A DNA stretch of 64,000 nt from NCBI GenBank assembly GCA_947172415.1, contig OX359194.1, positions 5,642,001 to 5,706,000 of the forward strand, given 5' to 3'. Every line of letters starts with the position of its first letter. The stretch's first letter is position 1. The position numbers were made by a program, and so were the translations under genes. Source of the stretch: Chondrosia reniformis. Its lineage: Eukaryota > Porifera > Demospongiae > Chondrillida > Chondrillidae. The notes under the pieces were generated by a model that was not told the DNA's origin, ran no database searches, and saw only the letters and a list, made by a program, of their open reading frames with translations. Below are positions 21,188 to 33,900 of this stretch, piece by piece.

Positions 21188-21299
21188 ATAAATGTCAAAT
21201 CTATGGTCACATGTGTACATACATACTGTATAAGCCATCTGCTGATAGTGTAAATTTAATCAAATAATTTAGGATGCCTACTTGTAGCTGCTGTATATG

Positions 21300-21720
21300 T
21301 AATTTTTATTTAGCCAAGATTAGACTGTTGTCAGTTTGGCCTAATGCGTACATTCGAGATATGATTTGCTTATCATCTTAGCCTTTGCACGGCTCAGTGC
21401 AATTATTTCCACTAGTTCATTGTGAGCGCTCAGTCTCGCATAGATTGTAGCAGTTATTATGAAACCAGTGGATTAATAAGTGAAAACAGTCATCCAAACT
21501 CACCAATATTAAAGTGTACCACACTGATGAGCCCAAATGAGGGCGAAACATCTGTCTGTGGTTCTTGATGAATTATTTGACTAGCTATAGGAGCTACCAT
21601 GGTTGCCAATTTAATAGGACTTTGTCCCCCAGCCAAGGTTAGGCTGCGGTCACTTGGATGGTTTGGTGTAATATGTTCCAGTCATTATTTGCTTATCAAT
21701 TTTAATTTACTCACTTTTGT
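21300..21720 (+). mobile_element. Retrozyme-like element with partial direct repeats around a hammerhead
   Basis: Two diverged direct repeats, around 21,310-21,400 and 21,632-21,715 (both contain AGCCAAG(A/G)TTAG then ATTTGCTTATCA), lie about 325 bp apart with one hammerhead ribozyme between them. This is what a partial dimer of a roughly 325-bp unit would look like. No protein is encoded. The element class is inference. Confidence 0.5.
21518..21562 (+). ncRNA. Hammerhead self-cleaving ribozyme, full consensus core
   Basis: All required parts are present in order: helix I strand ACCACA (21,518-21,523), core CTGATGA (21,524-21,530), helix II GCCC/GGGC with loop AAATGA (21,531-21,544), GAAA (21,545-21,548), a very short helix III (ACA/TGT with loop TC), cleavage triplet GTC (21,554-21,556), and the second helix I strand TGTGGT (21,557-21,562) fully complementary to the first. 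Small hammerheads with short helix III are known from Penelope-like and retrozyme elements. Cleavage would be after 21,556. Confidence 0.85.
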
Positions 21721-21981
21721 CTGCCAATCATGATTTATACGTACATTCCTTATGAATATGTTAACTATTATCATTGATGAAGTTTGCATGTTTCCTGGTC
21801 TATCTGTCTGTCATTGAGCCATTTACAATTGGTAATATACGTACATATCTTTCTGACTTTCTCTCATGGTTAACTATTTCATTTTAGTGGGAGTGTTAAG
21901 ATTTTGTTTATGTTCATTAGTGATCACCAATCTATTTCTGTTATATTGTATTGTGTATATACTTAATGTACATGCTCGTAG

Positions 21982-24900
21982 GGAGAGAAGCGAATTCAGA
22001 GAAGTAAAGGGTACTCAACGAGCAGTGGAGTGCTGCCATTTCTTCCTGATGCCTTTTCAAGCATGCTAATGTTTTGCCAAACCTGTATCCACAAGAATGC
22101 AGGGGTCTCAGCGGATGAGGAAATTACCAGAACATTCCTTTCAACCCTGAGCCAACATGTAACAAAATTATGCCGTACCACAGAAGGTAAGGATAGCTGG
22201 TCTGATCTACATACCTACGTACATGCCAACATATCTGGGACCTCTTAATGTGAAAGGCTAAGAAGCTCTCCTTTCTAAATGTCTATTATATTGTATTTTA
22301 CATGAGAAAAATCTAATACACCATTTTCCTACATGCTTTGCCTATTCTGTAAAAAAGCCTATAGGGGAACTAAACATACATATAACATATATTGCATGAT
22401 TTCATGATTTGAGGTACACAGTTTATACATATAATGTGTGTGTATAGGGAGTTAATTGCACTAAGCAAAGGCTATGATGATGATGACATAACACCTGACC
22501 AACCAACTACAGACAGTCAGTCACTTGGTTGGTCAGGAGTATGTCTGTACATATGTCACGTATTTTTTTAATTCCTTGTCCATTGTCTTCTCTGTTCTCA
22601 AATGATTGATTTAGGAGAAAACGCACTGAAAACATTTCTTAATCTAATAAAGCAAGCCCTTTCACCAGCAGGAGGTACAGCAAGTTGTCATTGTTCTTTT
22701 AGTGCTTATCCAATTGGTTAATTTGAAAGTTAACAGACAGTTTTATTTTATTAGATAATGTTTATACAGGTGCTAACTGAATAAGCTATAGTGTGTTTAT
22801 ATTCCTTTCAACTTATCACCTCAATCTTACTCATATTTCTAGGAGGTAATCTTCACTGTGTAGCTTTAGGATGTCTTTTGGAAATAATTGCCTCTTCCCC
22901 AAAATCGGCCATCCAGAGCTTGATACCTGATAAAGAATGGATTAGGGTCAGTACCTTTGTCTAACGTTCAACCTGTTATTTGATAAGTATTGATGTACGG
23001 TAGATACAAGCTTTTCAATCAATAATAACAGCATGTTAGATGATATTGGAATGCTCCTGTTTCTGTAGCATTTCCTCTCCTCTCCAAGGAGTGATACTCA
23101 CGAGCTGGCTGCTCAGCTAATGGGACTGCTGTGTAAATCACTCTCTCAAGATGCTGTCTCTGCTTTAATGAGTTCCTTTTTGGAAAATTGTACTCATCCA
23201 GTAAGTTGTATCTGCTCTTCCTAATATCAAGCTTCCCAATGTTGTTAGACTGATATGGTTTATTGTTATACACTGTTACAGTACGTACGTACAGTACATG
23301 TGGTTGATCTAAAACACCATTTTTCCCATACTATGTATATCTATAAAAGCCCTATATACTGTACCTAGAACTTAGGATGAGGATATACGTATATACGTAC
23401 ATATGTGTCTTCTTTTGTACTCTTCAGTGTCCATGTCTACTTATAATTTTGATTAATGGGGTTTAGCTGAACTCTGTATATTTTGGTCAGAAAGAACAAC
23501 AATAATATAAAACACAATTACCAGTTAAATATAGAAGAACAGTAACTAATTTGATGTTTGTACAATGGAATAATTAATAGATCAATGTCAACTTCCCATG
23601 TACGTAAATACATGTTATTTATCAGTTAAAAGACATCACACTATTTTGATTTTTCTCATTAAGTGTATGTAGTTACAGTAGGTATGTGTATATCATAACA
23701 GTCACTTCATACCTATATACTGTGGATATAGTGTACGTATTCACATGTATTATTTAGAAAATAATATCGTCTTTTAAATACGTATGTTGTCCTAAATCTA
23801 TGTTAGCTTACTGACGTTTCTGTAGCAACTGTCCTTTCCTACCTACTCTTCTAAATCAGCTTTTTCTCCTTAATTCCTGATAGACCATGGAATTCCAACA
23901 TGGAGCCATCCTTGCATTAGGTTATGTTGGACGACACTGTCTTCTGTATGACCTTTCTAAATCAAATGGGGAGGACTCTACCAGGACATTAGAGGAGGAT
24001 ACTGAAGAACTAGCAGCCAAGAGATTAAGAAGCACTGATTGTATTATGGAAGCACTCACTAAACTAGGTAGGACCTCTGTAGTTCACTATTATTGGTATG
24101 TGGACTCAAATTATGTTTTAACTTGTGTCATTATACTGTCTAGAGTAATTAAATAATCCAATTGAGTATTTGCAGTCACACTGGTACTGTACCTGATTAA
24201 ATTACTTGTGTTGTATATTTCATACAGACATCTAACAGTCTGCCATATACGTATGTACAATACATGATAAACCTGTATTAAAGTAAAAGATAAGAGAGTG
24301 CAACTGCCTTTCTCCTCACACGTTAACAGTATTTTTCCAAAATGACTATTAATGTATCACATGTAGGCATAGCAATGATATTAACATTACCTTTACATAG
24401 GAATATTAATATACAGTGTAGTTACCATGCCTACTTGTGACTCATTAATACACGTTTTTGTAAAATGCCGTACAAGGTACAGGTATGCCGTGGCACACTC
24501 TTATCTTTTATGTTCTCTTACCTGTTTATATCCTCCTAACTTTTATATACATACGTATGGAACCTACATGGGAATAGACTCAGTATTTTTACTGTTATAT
24601 AAATTAGACTGAATTGCTTTATAGTTGGAAATATTTGTCACAGCCATACGTATGAGAGATGTACTTAATGGTGCATGTGTATCTTCTATAGTGTCATTTG
24701 TATCTGTGGACCAACCTAAGCTGTTGAGTGCTGCTGGATGTATTGCTATTGGAGAGCTGGCCAAAGTGTGTCCATTGCCTATTGCTAATGAGTCTGATGG
24801 TGACATGTCAAAGTTATATATTGTTGAAAGATTGCTAAAGTACCTTCAAGAGGTTTCAGATGTCAGAGTATGTGATCACAAAGAGTACTTTTACTGTATT

Positions 24901-27900
24901 CCTACTACTTGTACGTACATACATATAAATATTTACGTAGCAATATGGTAATGTTAATGTTGATTTGTTTATTTATTTATATTGTTATTGAGCTTTTGTA
25001 TGAGGTTTATAACATAGACTCTTGCATTATCTTATTTACTCATTTCCAAGTATCTAATTTTAAAAATCTAATTTACCTTTTTTTTCAATAATGTTTCTCT
25101 ATAAAGTGTAAGGAAAGTGCTTCAGCTTCTCTCAGCATGCTGCCAGTTGGTGACATAACCTTTCCTTACACCCTAAAGATACTGGAAGGACTCTTCAAAA
25201 CAGCAAAGGTAGAACAGACACATGTTCTGCTAGGAACATGTTTATATGTATATACTTGTGTTTCTTACCAATTTCATCTTATTTTCTTAACCGGTTTTTA
25301 TAAAAGTGTGTGTGTGCATCTGTCCATGTGTGTGTAGAATGACATCTCAAATTCCTAACTCTTCTTATCTGACCCTTTTCCAGTTGAAGCACTTTGAATT
25401 ACACATTTCTGTTGGTGAGGCTATATCTAGTGCAGCCTGCGGTCCTCTGTCTAGAGCCATCTCTGACACATGGAATACATTGCCTGAGAGAGTAGAAACT
25501 AGAGAGCTCCTGGAAGCAGTCACGCCTAACATCAAGTGGACTCTGAAGACTTTAATGGGAAGTGATTATGCCACCTCTGGGAACCCGTCCATTAGACAAG
25601 TACTTATACAGTATTACATACTGGTGTAAATACGTATATACGTACCATAATGATAAATTTGCAACATACAATACGTACTGTATATATATATAGTCTGTAT
25701 GTTCATATGCATCTGCCTCATACATACGTACGTATGAAACTCTCTGTATGTAGGCTACTTGTATATGGTTGGTTGCACTATTGAAATTTTGTGGGCACCA
25801 TCCAATCTTCAAGGTGAGACTAACTTGATCCTTCCGTCCCTCACATGATTATACCTTTGTATATGCCATACTCTTTCTCCATATTAGGAATATCTGAGCA
25901 GCCTTCAAATTGTGTTTGTCAATATGCTTAGTGATGATGGTATGCCAGTACTGCACATACCTGGGGAGATTAACTAAGATGAAATCTCCCCCCTTCCTTC
26001 CTCTCGTTGACTGCTGGTCTTTGCTTAGCCTATTGATTGTTGCATTATGATAAGACATATGTATATTGGATATATGTACGTATATTGGATATACGTTATG
26101 TGTAAATCACATGTGGACCATATTATATACCTATACAAGAATTAAACATGTTTACACATACTTTACATATACGTACACATACAGTACCACGACAGAATCC
26201 CTTGTATATGCAAGCCATGTTAAATCTTTCTATTATAATATTTCCACCACATTCACCTATATGTACCTACCTACGTACATACGTATGTATACTTTGTTTA
26301 GATATATCTCAAGATGTAGCCTCAAGAGGATTTGGACTTATATATGATTTGAGTAGCAAAGAAGAGAGAAAGCAGATTGTTTCCATGCTCACCAGCATCC
26401 TAACAAGTGGGAAAAAGTACGTTAGTTTTATTCTATACTTTTAATTTGGTTGCAACACCAAGTTCTTTCATTTGCAAGTAAAGCCGTTACTGTATAGTTT
26501 TATATATTGTTTTTAGATGTAGTCTATAGGTGTAGTTACTTATGCAATAATGTGCTGCATCCCTTTGTACAGGGCAACCATTCCAGTCGATGCTAAGGTT
26601 GAAATATTTCCAGAAGGTGTACTTGGCAAGACTCCTCAGAAGTGAGTGAGGACAATTTGAATAAACGTGTATCACTCCATTTTTACTTTCCCCTCTATAG
26701 GGAAGGCTTGACAACATATCGTGAACTCTGTTCAGTTGCTAGTGATATGAACCAACCAGATCTCATATACAAGTTTCTAGCCTTAGCCAATCATCATGCT
26801 CTGTGGAATTCAAGGAAGGTACTGTTGCCATGGTGTTTGTATGTTGTGTCCTTGTCCATCTGTCATTCCTGAAACTTTAGGGGGCTGCTTTTGGCTTCCA
26901 TCACATAGCTTCTAAAGCCCAAGATGAATTGAAACCATATTTGGACACTTTGATACCTAGGATATACAGGTAAAATGTCTTAGTTGATCGTTTTGCACTT
27001 GCATTTTACAGCTTTCACACTCAATGAATCCTAAAAACCAATCCTCAAGCCATACTACGAGTAACACATACGTAAATTGATAAAATTCATGAGTATGCAG
27101 TAACTTTTGGTATGGTAATAAACAATACACATACTTTATCAAATCTATGAGATAAAAATTTGAAAATAGAAAACCTATTTTCAACAGTTTAATATTATGT
27201 CACTTCCTTCAGCTTAATGCGTATCTTACGTAAGTGTTACATGAAACTCTAATCTTAGTGTCTATGGTATGCTATTAGATTCAAATGTTTTACCACAAGG
27301 GAACTCTTTGACTATACATAGATAAACAGTTTCATAACAAATGCAAGAAAGAGTATGCTTATAAAGCAGAATAATATGTATACGTGCATGTGAAAATTAA
27401 ATCCATCTTTGGTCACTTGGCTGGTTTGGAACAACATTTTCTAGTGATTATCCATATTCATTATGACTTTGTTCATCCATCTGTGTAATTAATTTCCATT
27501 TTCATATTGTATGTATGTGCATAATTAGACACTATTAATGGTTTGTTTTACCTGTGTATTCACTGCTGTATGTACGTAGGTACCAGTTTGATCCCCACAT
27601 GGGTATCCAAGTAGCAATGAAAAGTATATGGTCTTCAGTTGTTCCTGATGACAAGAGAGCTGTTAGTCAATACAATTTCATGTTAAAATAAAACAATATA
27701 GTTGTATTTGTTTGTTAAAATAGCTTATTAAGTGAATTTTTATGTACGTATGTACAGTAAACCTCTCTTATCCGGACAGCGTGGGACCAAAGGGTGTCCC
27801 TAACTCTAAATTTGCCCGTAACTAAGAAACAGTACTGAATTTGATGCCATCAGGATCTTCTGCTTTACTGAAACTTAAAAATTAAATCTAGTGCTAAAAA

Positions 27901-30900
27901 CTACAGCATTTCACAGCGAGTAACATGATAAAATGGCCACTCGTACAGAAACAAATGCCTGGTAGATGGAGGTGCCTGTAACTTAGATGACCTAATAATT
28001 GAGGTTTGACTGTACATTTGATTAATTGGTTGTTTAGGTGGAAAAGCATATCAAACCTATTATGAGAGACATCATGAAGAATCTATGTGATAACTTATGG
28101 AGGAATAGAGAATCGAGGTTAGCCATATGATAGCAGTTGCAGCTTACTCATATTAACTGCATATAAGCATTCGTACGTACAGTATATCAATTTCGAAAAA
28201 AGCAATGTTAGTGTGATTTTTTAAAATGCTCATCTTAATTTCATTGTATACTATTTTACATTTTGTACGCACATACATACGTACTATTTATTAATTCCTT
28301 TATACTTAGTAGACTTTTTGGTATTTGATATTTCAAATACCAACAGCTGTGTTCCATTACCTTATATACGTAAATAATCAATACAGCATTTTTCTTAAAG
28401 TACATGCTATACTTTAGATTAAAAGGCCTATCGGGAACTAAACCTATGAGAGCTTTGTATAATGATACAAGGGGTTTCTCCTTTTACTTTTCTTTTTCCT
28501 GCTTCTCCACTGGGCCAGACAGTTGTTTCTGGGAATTCCACCCTTCATCAGTAACCCTGGGAATTTTTTATTTTCGTCTTGACCTTCTGTGAGTCCTTAT
28601 ATGTATGTACAGTATATACGTGCATTTCGAGAAATGTACAGTATATATGGAACACGTAGAGTACGTACGTATGTTTCTCTATTAGTTACATACAGTATAT
28701 GTGCATTTTTACATGTGTATTTTATATGTGAATTGAATGGACCAGGGAACTAATACAGATACTCTATTCCATTCACTTCTCTTATAAAATGCACATCCAA
28801 AGACTGTTAATAAGGATACTAAAATAATAGTGCATAATGTGTCAGATGTGCATTAATTTTCAACAAGTTGCACCATATATCTGTGATTACATTGGGGAAT
28901 TGCATGTAATGTGTATGGTACATACTCTCTGTAGTTGCCATGCCCTGAGTGATGTCTTTGGTACCTGTCAAGCTGCAGATATTGTCCCCTACTTACCTGA
29001 GCTATGGGACCTCTGTCTTAAAGTTCAAGATGATATCAAGGTACATATATGTACACAAAGTCAACTGATATTTGGACTGTATATCCTATAGACTTCTACT
29101 ATATCACCATACTTATAATTACATATCTTAATGACCTCCAAAATGAACCTGTAAAGACAGAACCTTTAATAACCTCCGTGTGAAGATCAGGGATTGTTGT
29201 ATGACAAATTGCGTTTAGAGCTTGATGTGTTTAGTCTGTTGTGGTTCCCTAGAAGTTTAAAACTGGCTAGATCAGACTTTTATATTGAACAGGTGTGTGG
29301 CCTGAAGTTCCTACGCTGTTTTAAACTCCCTATTCAATGAAAGCAGTCATCTCTGTTATACACGTAAAATATAGTCTCTATAGTGGTTGTTATATTATGT
29401 GACAGTTCCATTCCAAGTACTGTTTTAAGATGCTCTAAATGTGTATATACGCACGTATTTATGAACAAAATTCTAATGTCATCTGACTAAATGTGGACCC
29501 ATTTCTTTGGTATTTGATTAGCTTGTACAGTGCTACATTGGGCAAAGGCCCTAGTGTGCTATATACATTGGGCAAAGGCCCTAGTGTGCTATATACATTG
29601 GGCAAAGGCCCTAGTGTGCTATATACATTGGGCAAAGGCCCTAGTGTGCTATATACATTGGGCAAAGGCCCTAGTGTGCTATGCACATTGGGCAAAGGCC
29701 CTAGTGTACTATATACATTGGGCAAAGGCCCTAGTGTGCTATATACATTGGGCAAAGACCCTAGTGTGCTATATACATTGGGCAAAGGCCCTAGTGTGCT
29801 ATATACATTGGGCAAAGGCCCTAGTGTGCTATATACATTGGGCAAAGGCCCTAGTGTGCTATATACATTGGGCAAAGGCCCTAGTGTGCTATATACATTG
29901 GGCAAAGGCCCTAGTGTGCTATATACATTGGGCAAAGGCCCTAGTGTGCTATATACATTGGGCAAAGGCCCTAGTGTGCTATGCACATGGAACATCTAAA
30001 GATTTAATAATAAAAATCACAATACTGTAGGAGACGGTGAGATTAGCTGCTTCAGTGACATGCATAATGTTGTCCAAAGTGACCATTCGGGTGTGTGATC
30101 CAAGTGGTCCTGTGCCTGCACCTCTGGTTACCAAGGCGATGGGAGAGCTGCTGCCCATTCTACTGAATAAGGGAGTGCCAAGCACTGCTGATGAGGTCAG
30201 AGGAGTCAGGTAATTACCAAATGCATCCAATAAGGAGTGTGGTCAAAATGTTAATATGAAATACGTACTGTAGCAGTAGCTCAATTGAGTTAACTTTGTG
30301 ATTTATGGAATGACCAGTTTTCCTTTGTTATAGTTTGTTGACTATTCTGAAGATCACCAAAAATGCTGTAAGTTTATAAATTAAAATTATTTCATAGATT
30401 ATGTAGACAGACTATAGTCTAGTGCATAGTCATCCTGGACTGATAAGCTCTTTAATGCATTCATGACTTTTATGGAAATAAGACTCTATAGACTTGTGAT
30501 TATATAATTATGTCTGTCCTTATCTCTGGATTGTAGGGTACACTCCTAAAGCCTCATATACCATTGCTTGTTCCTGTTCTGTTGGAGTCAGTTAGCTCTT
30601 TGGAACCGCAGGTACATGAGCCATACAGGGTTCACTGTCACTGTGTTGTCATGTCACTATATACAGTACTGTCACTGTGTTTATCATGTCACTATATACA
30701 GTACTGTCACTGTGTTGTCATGTCACAATATACAGTACTGTCACTGTGTTGTCATGTCACTATATACAGTACTGTCACTGTGTTTATCATGTCACTATAT
30801 ACAGTACTGTCACTGTGTTGTCATGTCACAATATACAGTACTGTCACTGTGTTGTCATGTCACAATATACAGTACTGTCACTGTGTTGTCATGTCACAAT

Positions 30901-33900
30901 ATACAGTACTGTCACTGTGTTGTCATGTCACTATATACAGTACTGTCACTGTGTTGTCATGTCACAATATACAGTACTGTCACTGTGTTGTCATGTCACA
31001 ATATACAGTACTGTCACTGTGTTGTCATGTCACTATATACAGTATTGTCACTGTGTTGTCATGTCCCTATATACAGTACTGTCACTGTGTTGTCATGTCA
31101 CTATATACAGTACTGTCACTGTGTTTATCATGTCACTATATACAGTATTGTCACTGTGTTGTCATGTCCCTATATACAGTACTGTCACTGTGTTGTCATG
31201 TCACTATATACAGTACTGTCACTGTGTTGTCATGTCACAATATACAGTACTGTCACTGTGTTGTCATGTCACTATATACAGTACTGTCACTGTGTTGTCA
31301 TGTCACTATATACAGTACTTATCATTTGAAAGTATCATTTTTTCAAAAGATACGATCGACACAGTTAGAAGAAATCCTTATTTTATTATATACGTACAAT
31401 ACTGTCACTGTGTTTTCATGTCAATATAATTTAAACCATATTATATATCTGAGAGACCAATGATCCTCCGTAACATTGGTCAACAGATTTGTATATACAT
31501 TTACGTACCTGTTAGGCTACCTCCCTAATATAGTAAATAGTGCTACGTATATACAGTACCACATTCTTAACTTGTGTATGTGCATATATGTATGTCTAAT
31601 ATGTGAATACAGTGCATTGGGCAACTATGTACATTTATGCTTGCTGCATGCAGTGTTTTGAAATCAGATCATATATTTCCCTGTACACAAAGTATACATG
31701 TATGTATACTGTAGATTCTTTTGTGGTGTTAAGTTGGCTACAAAGGAACAGCAGAATGAAAATCATTTCATACTATATACCCTTTTGTACAGGTACTGAA
31801 CTACCTGTCCCTCAAATTAGGAGAAGATTCAGACACTCAGGAAAAGGTAGGTTGGGTGTTCTCTCTTTAATGTTCACTTTAAGCAATGCAGTACAACACA
31901 CCACAAATTATGTATGCTATATTTTTCTCAGCTGGACAACATTCGAATATCTGCAGCCAAATCTAGTCCTGTAGTTGAAGCAATTAACTTCTGCCTTCCC
32001 TTCACTGATGGTGAAGTAATGGAAGAACTTATTCCCCATTTGGTTACTGTTATCAAAGGAGGAGTAGGAATGGCTACAAAGGTAAAACTTGTCACCTCCT
32101 TACCCTTAATGTTACAAAGGTTTTGGTAAATCTGTTAAATGTGCATTGGGATACTGACTACCAGGGTCACTGATGATGAGTGAAATTCCTAGAAACAGCT
32201 GTCTAACCCAGTGGAGAAGAAGAGAAGTAGAAAGAGAAAATTATTGTATCCTCATCCAAAGCTCTTACTAGGTTTAGTTCACTATAGACCTTTTACTCTA
32301 AAGTATATAGATGTTCGTAGCATGTTGAAAAATGTGTGTTAGATTATTTTGTATGAAATGCTGTATTGACGTGTCTAATTTCTAGACACACCCTAAACCT
32401 ATGCATCTCAACATGTATTATGTATTGTGCAGACTTTAGTTTATATACAGAAATTGAATGAGGTAGAGATGTTTGTGGAGGTATTGCTAATATTAAACCA
32501 ACGTGTAATTGCATTAATCATAGCTTTAGATTCTATGGTAATGTGTTCTATCCAACTAGAGCTGTAACAACAGGTCTTTTTTAAACCACAGGTGAACTCT
32601 GTGATGTTTGCAGTGTCCCTCTCAAAGCTTGCTCCATCAGCTCTCTCTCCACATGTTGGTAAGTGTGCATTTTGTTGTTTGGAAATGTTTAAGTTTAACC
32701 TAATGAGTCCAAGAGTATTATCTTCCTTAGAGTAACCCTTTATTTCCTACATTGCGTTACTCCAGGAAGTACTGTAATTTATTGTTTGTAATCGTTCATA
32801 AGATAACGTGATTTATCAGTCACGTTGGTCATGTATTATTAGCTAGTTCTCTACATCAGAGTATGATAATACCCTCTAAGTAGGGATGACAAAATACCTA
32901 CTGTATGCAGGTTATATACGTATATGGTTGTATGTACATTATATTATATCTTAGGAAAGCTTATGGCAGCCATGTTGTCTGGTCTGGGTGACAGGAATGG
33001 GGGAGTGAGGAAAACCTATGCTGATGCTATAGGACAGCTAGTGAAAGTATGTACCTATGTCTATATACTGTATAACTACTGGCAGTGCTTGATTCACTGC
33101 ATGAGGTATTCAAATATACGTATACGTATATGCATGCTTTCATACCCATGTTCCTACAGTAAATGTACATATGTTTAAAGTACTGCATTCAATTTTGTGT
33201 AGATTGCCAAGTTGTCTAGCTTGCAAAAATTGAATGAAAAATTGAAAACCAGATTTTTTGAAAAACCTGGTACGTATGTATGTAATCTAAATGTAATCCT
33301 GGTAGATCATATTAACATTTCTATGCTTGTGCTAATGTTATACAATTAGTAAATTGAATGATGTTGTGTACGTACATGACTACAAATACTAACTAAACTA
33401 CTCTACTCTCTACTACTCTAATAAAGTAAAAATACATACGTACATCTGTATCATGTCTACAAGTTTCTTTGCTTTGAATTTAGTATAAACTTATGCACCT
33501 TTGATTGGTCCTGCAATATATGTTCCCATGCATTCTGATAAATTACCTTTAAACAATTTTGATATTGGGAGGTACTTATATTTGCATATATAAGTAATGC
33601 ATTGTTCATTGCGTGTAAATGAAGTCATTTTACTAAGGTGGTTAACAAACATAGGATCACTTGAGGTTATTCTTGTTATTGTGGAGAAGTGATAAACATG
33701 TAACAAGTAGTCAGGCTATTTGGATTCCATTCACATTATAACTCCTTTTTCATGTTTTTATCTGAATTAGATCCCACATCAATTGCCACTATTGGTCAGG
33801 TGTATTACTCAATGGTGATGCATTCATCAGATGTGTTGAAGTCTGTTCTGGTGGATATAGTACCACTTGTGTTCCTGGCCATGCACAATAGGCCGGATTC

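Noticed and set aside
29535-29988. Possible CRISPR-like array
   Set aside because: Repeats are directly adjacent with no spacers, and the setting is an animal intron.
29459-30030. Long open frames on both strands through the 30-bp repeat
   Set aside because: A 30-bp unit without stops stays open in several frames; the exons on both sides are in another frame and splice around it.
30564-31463. Three overlapping 250-300-residue open frames
   Set aside because: Produced by the 34-bp minisatellite; all three frames give the same repeated peptide shifted. Only the first 48 bases belong to a real ECM29 exon.
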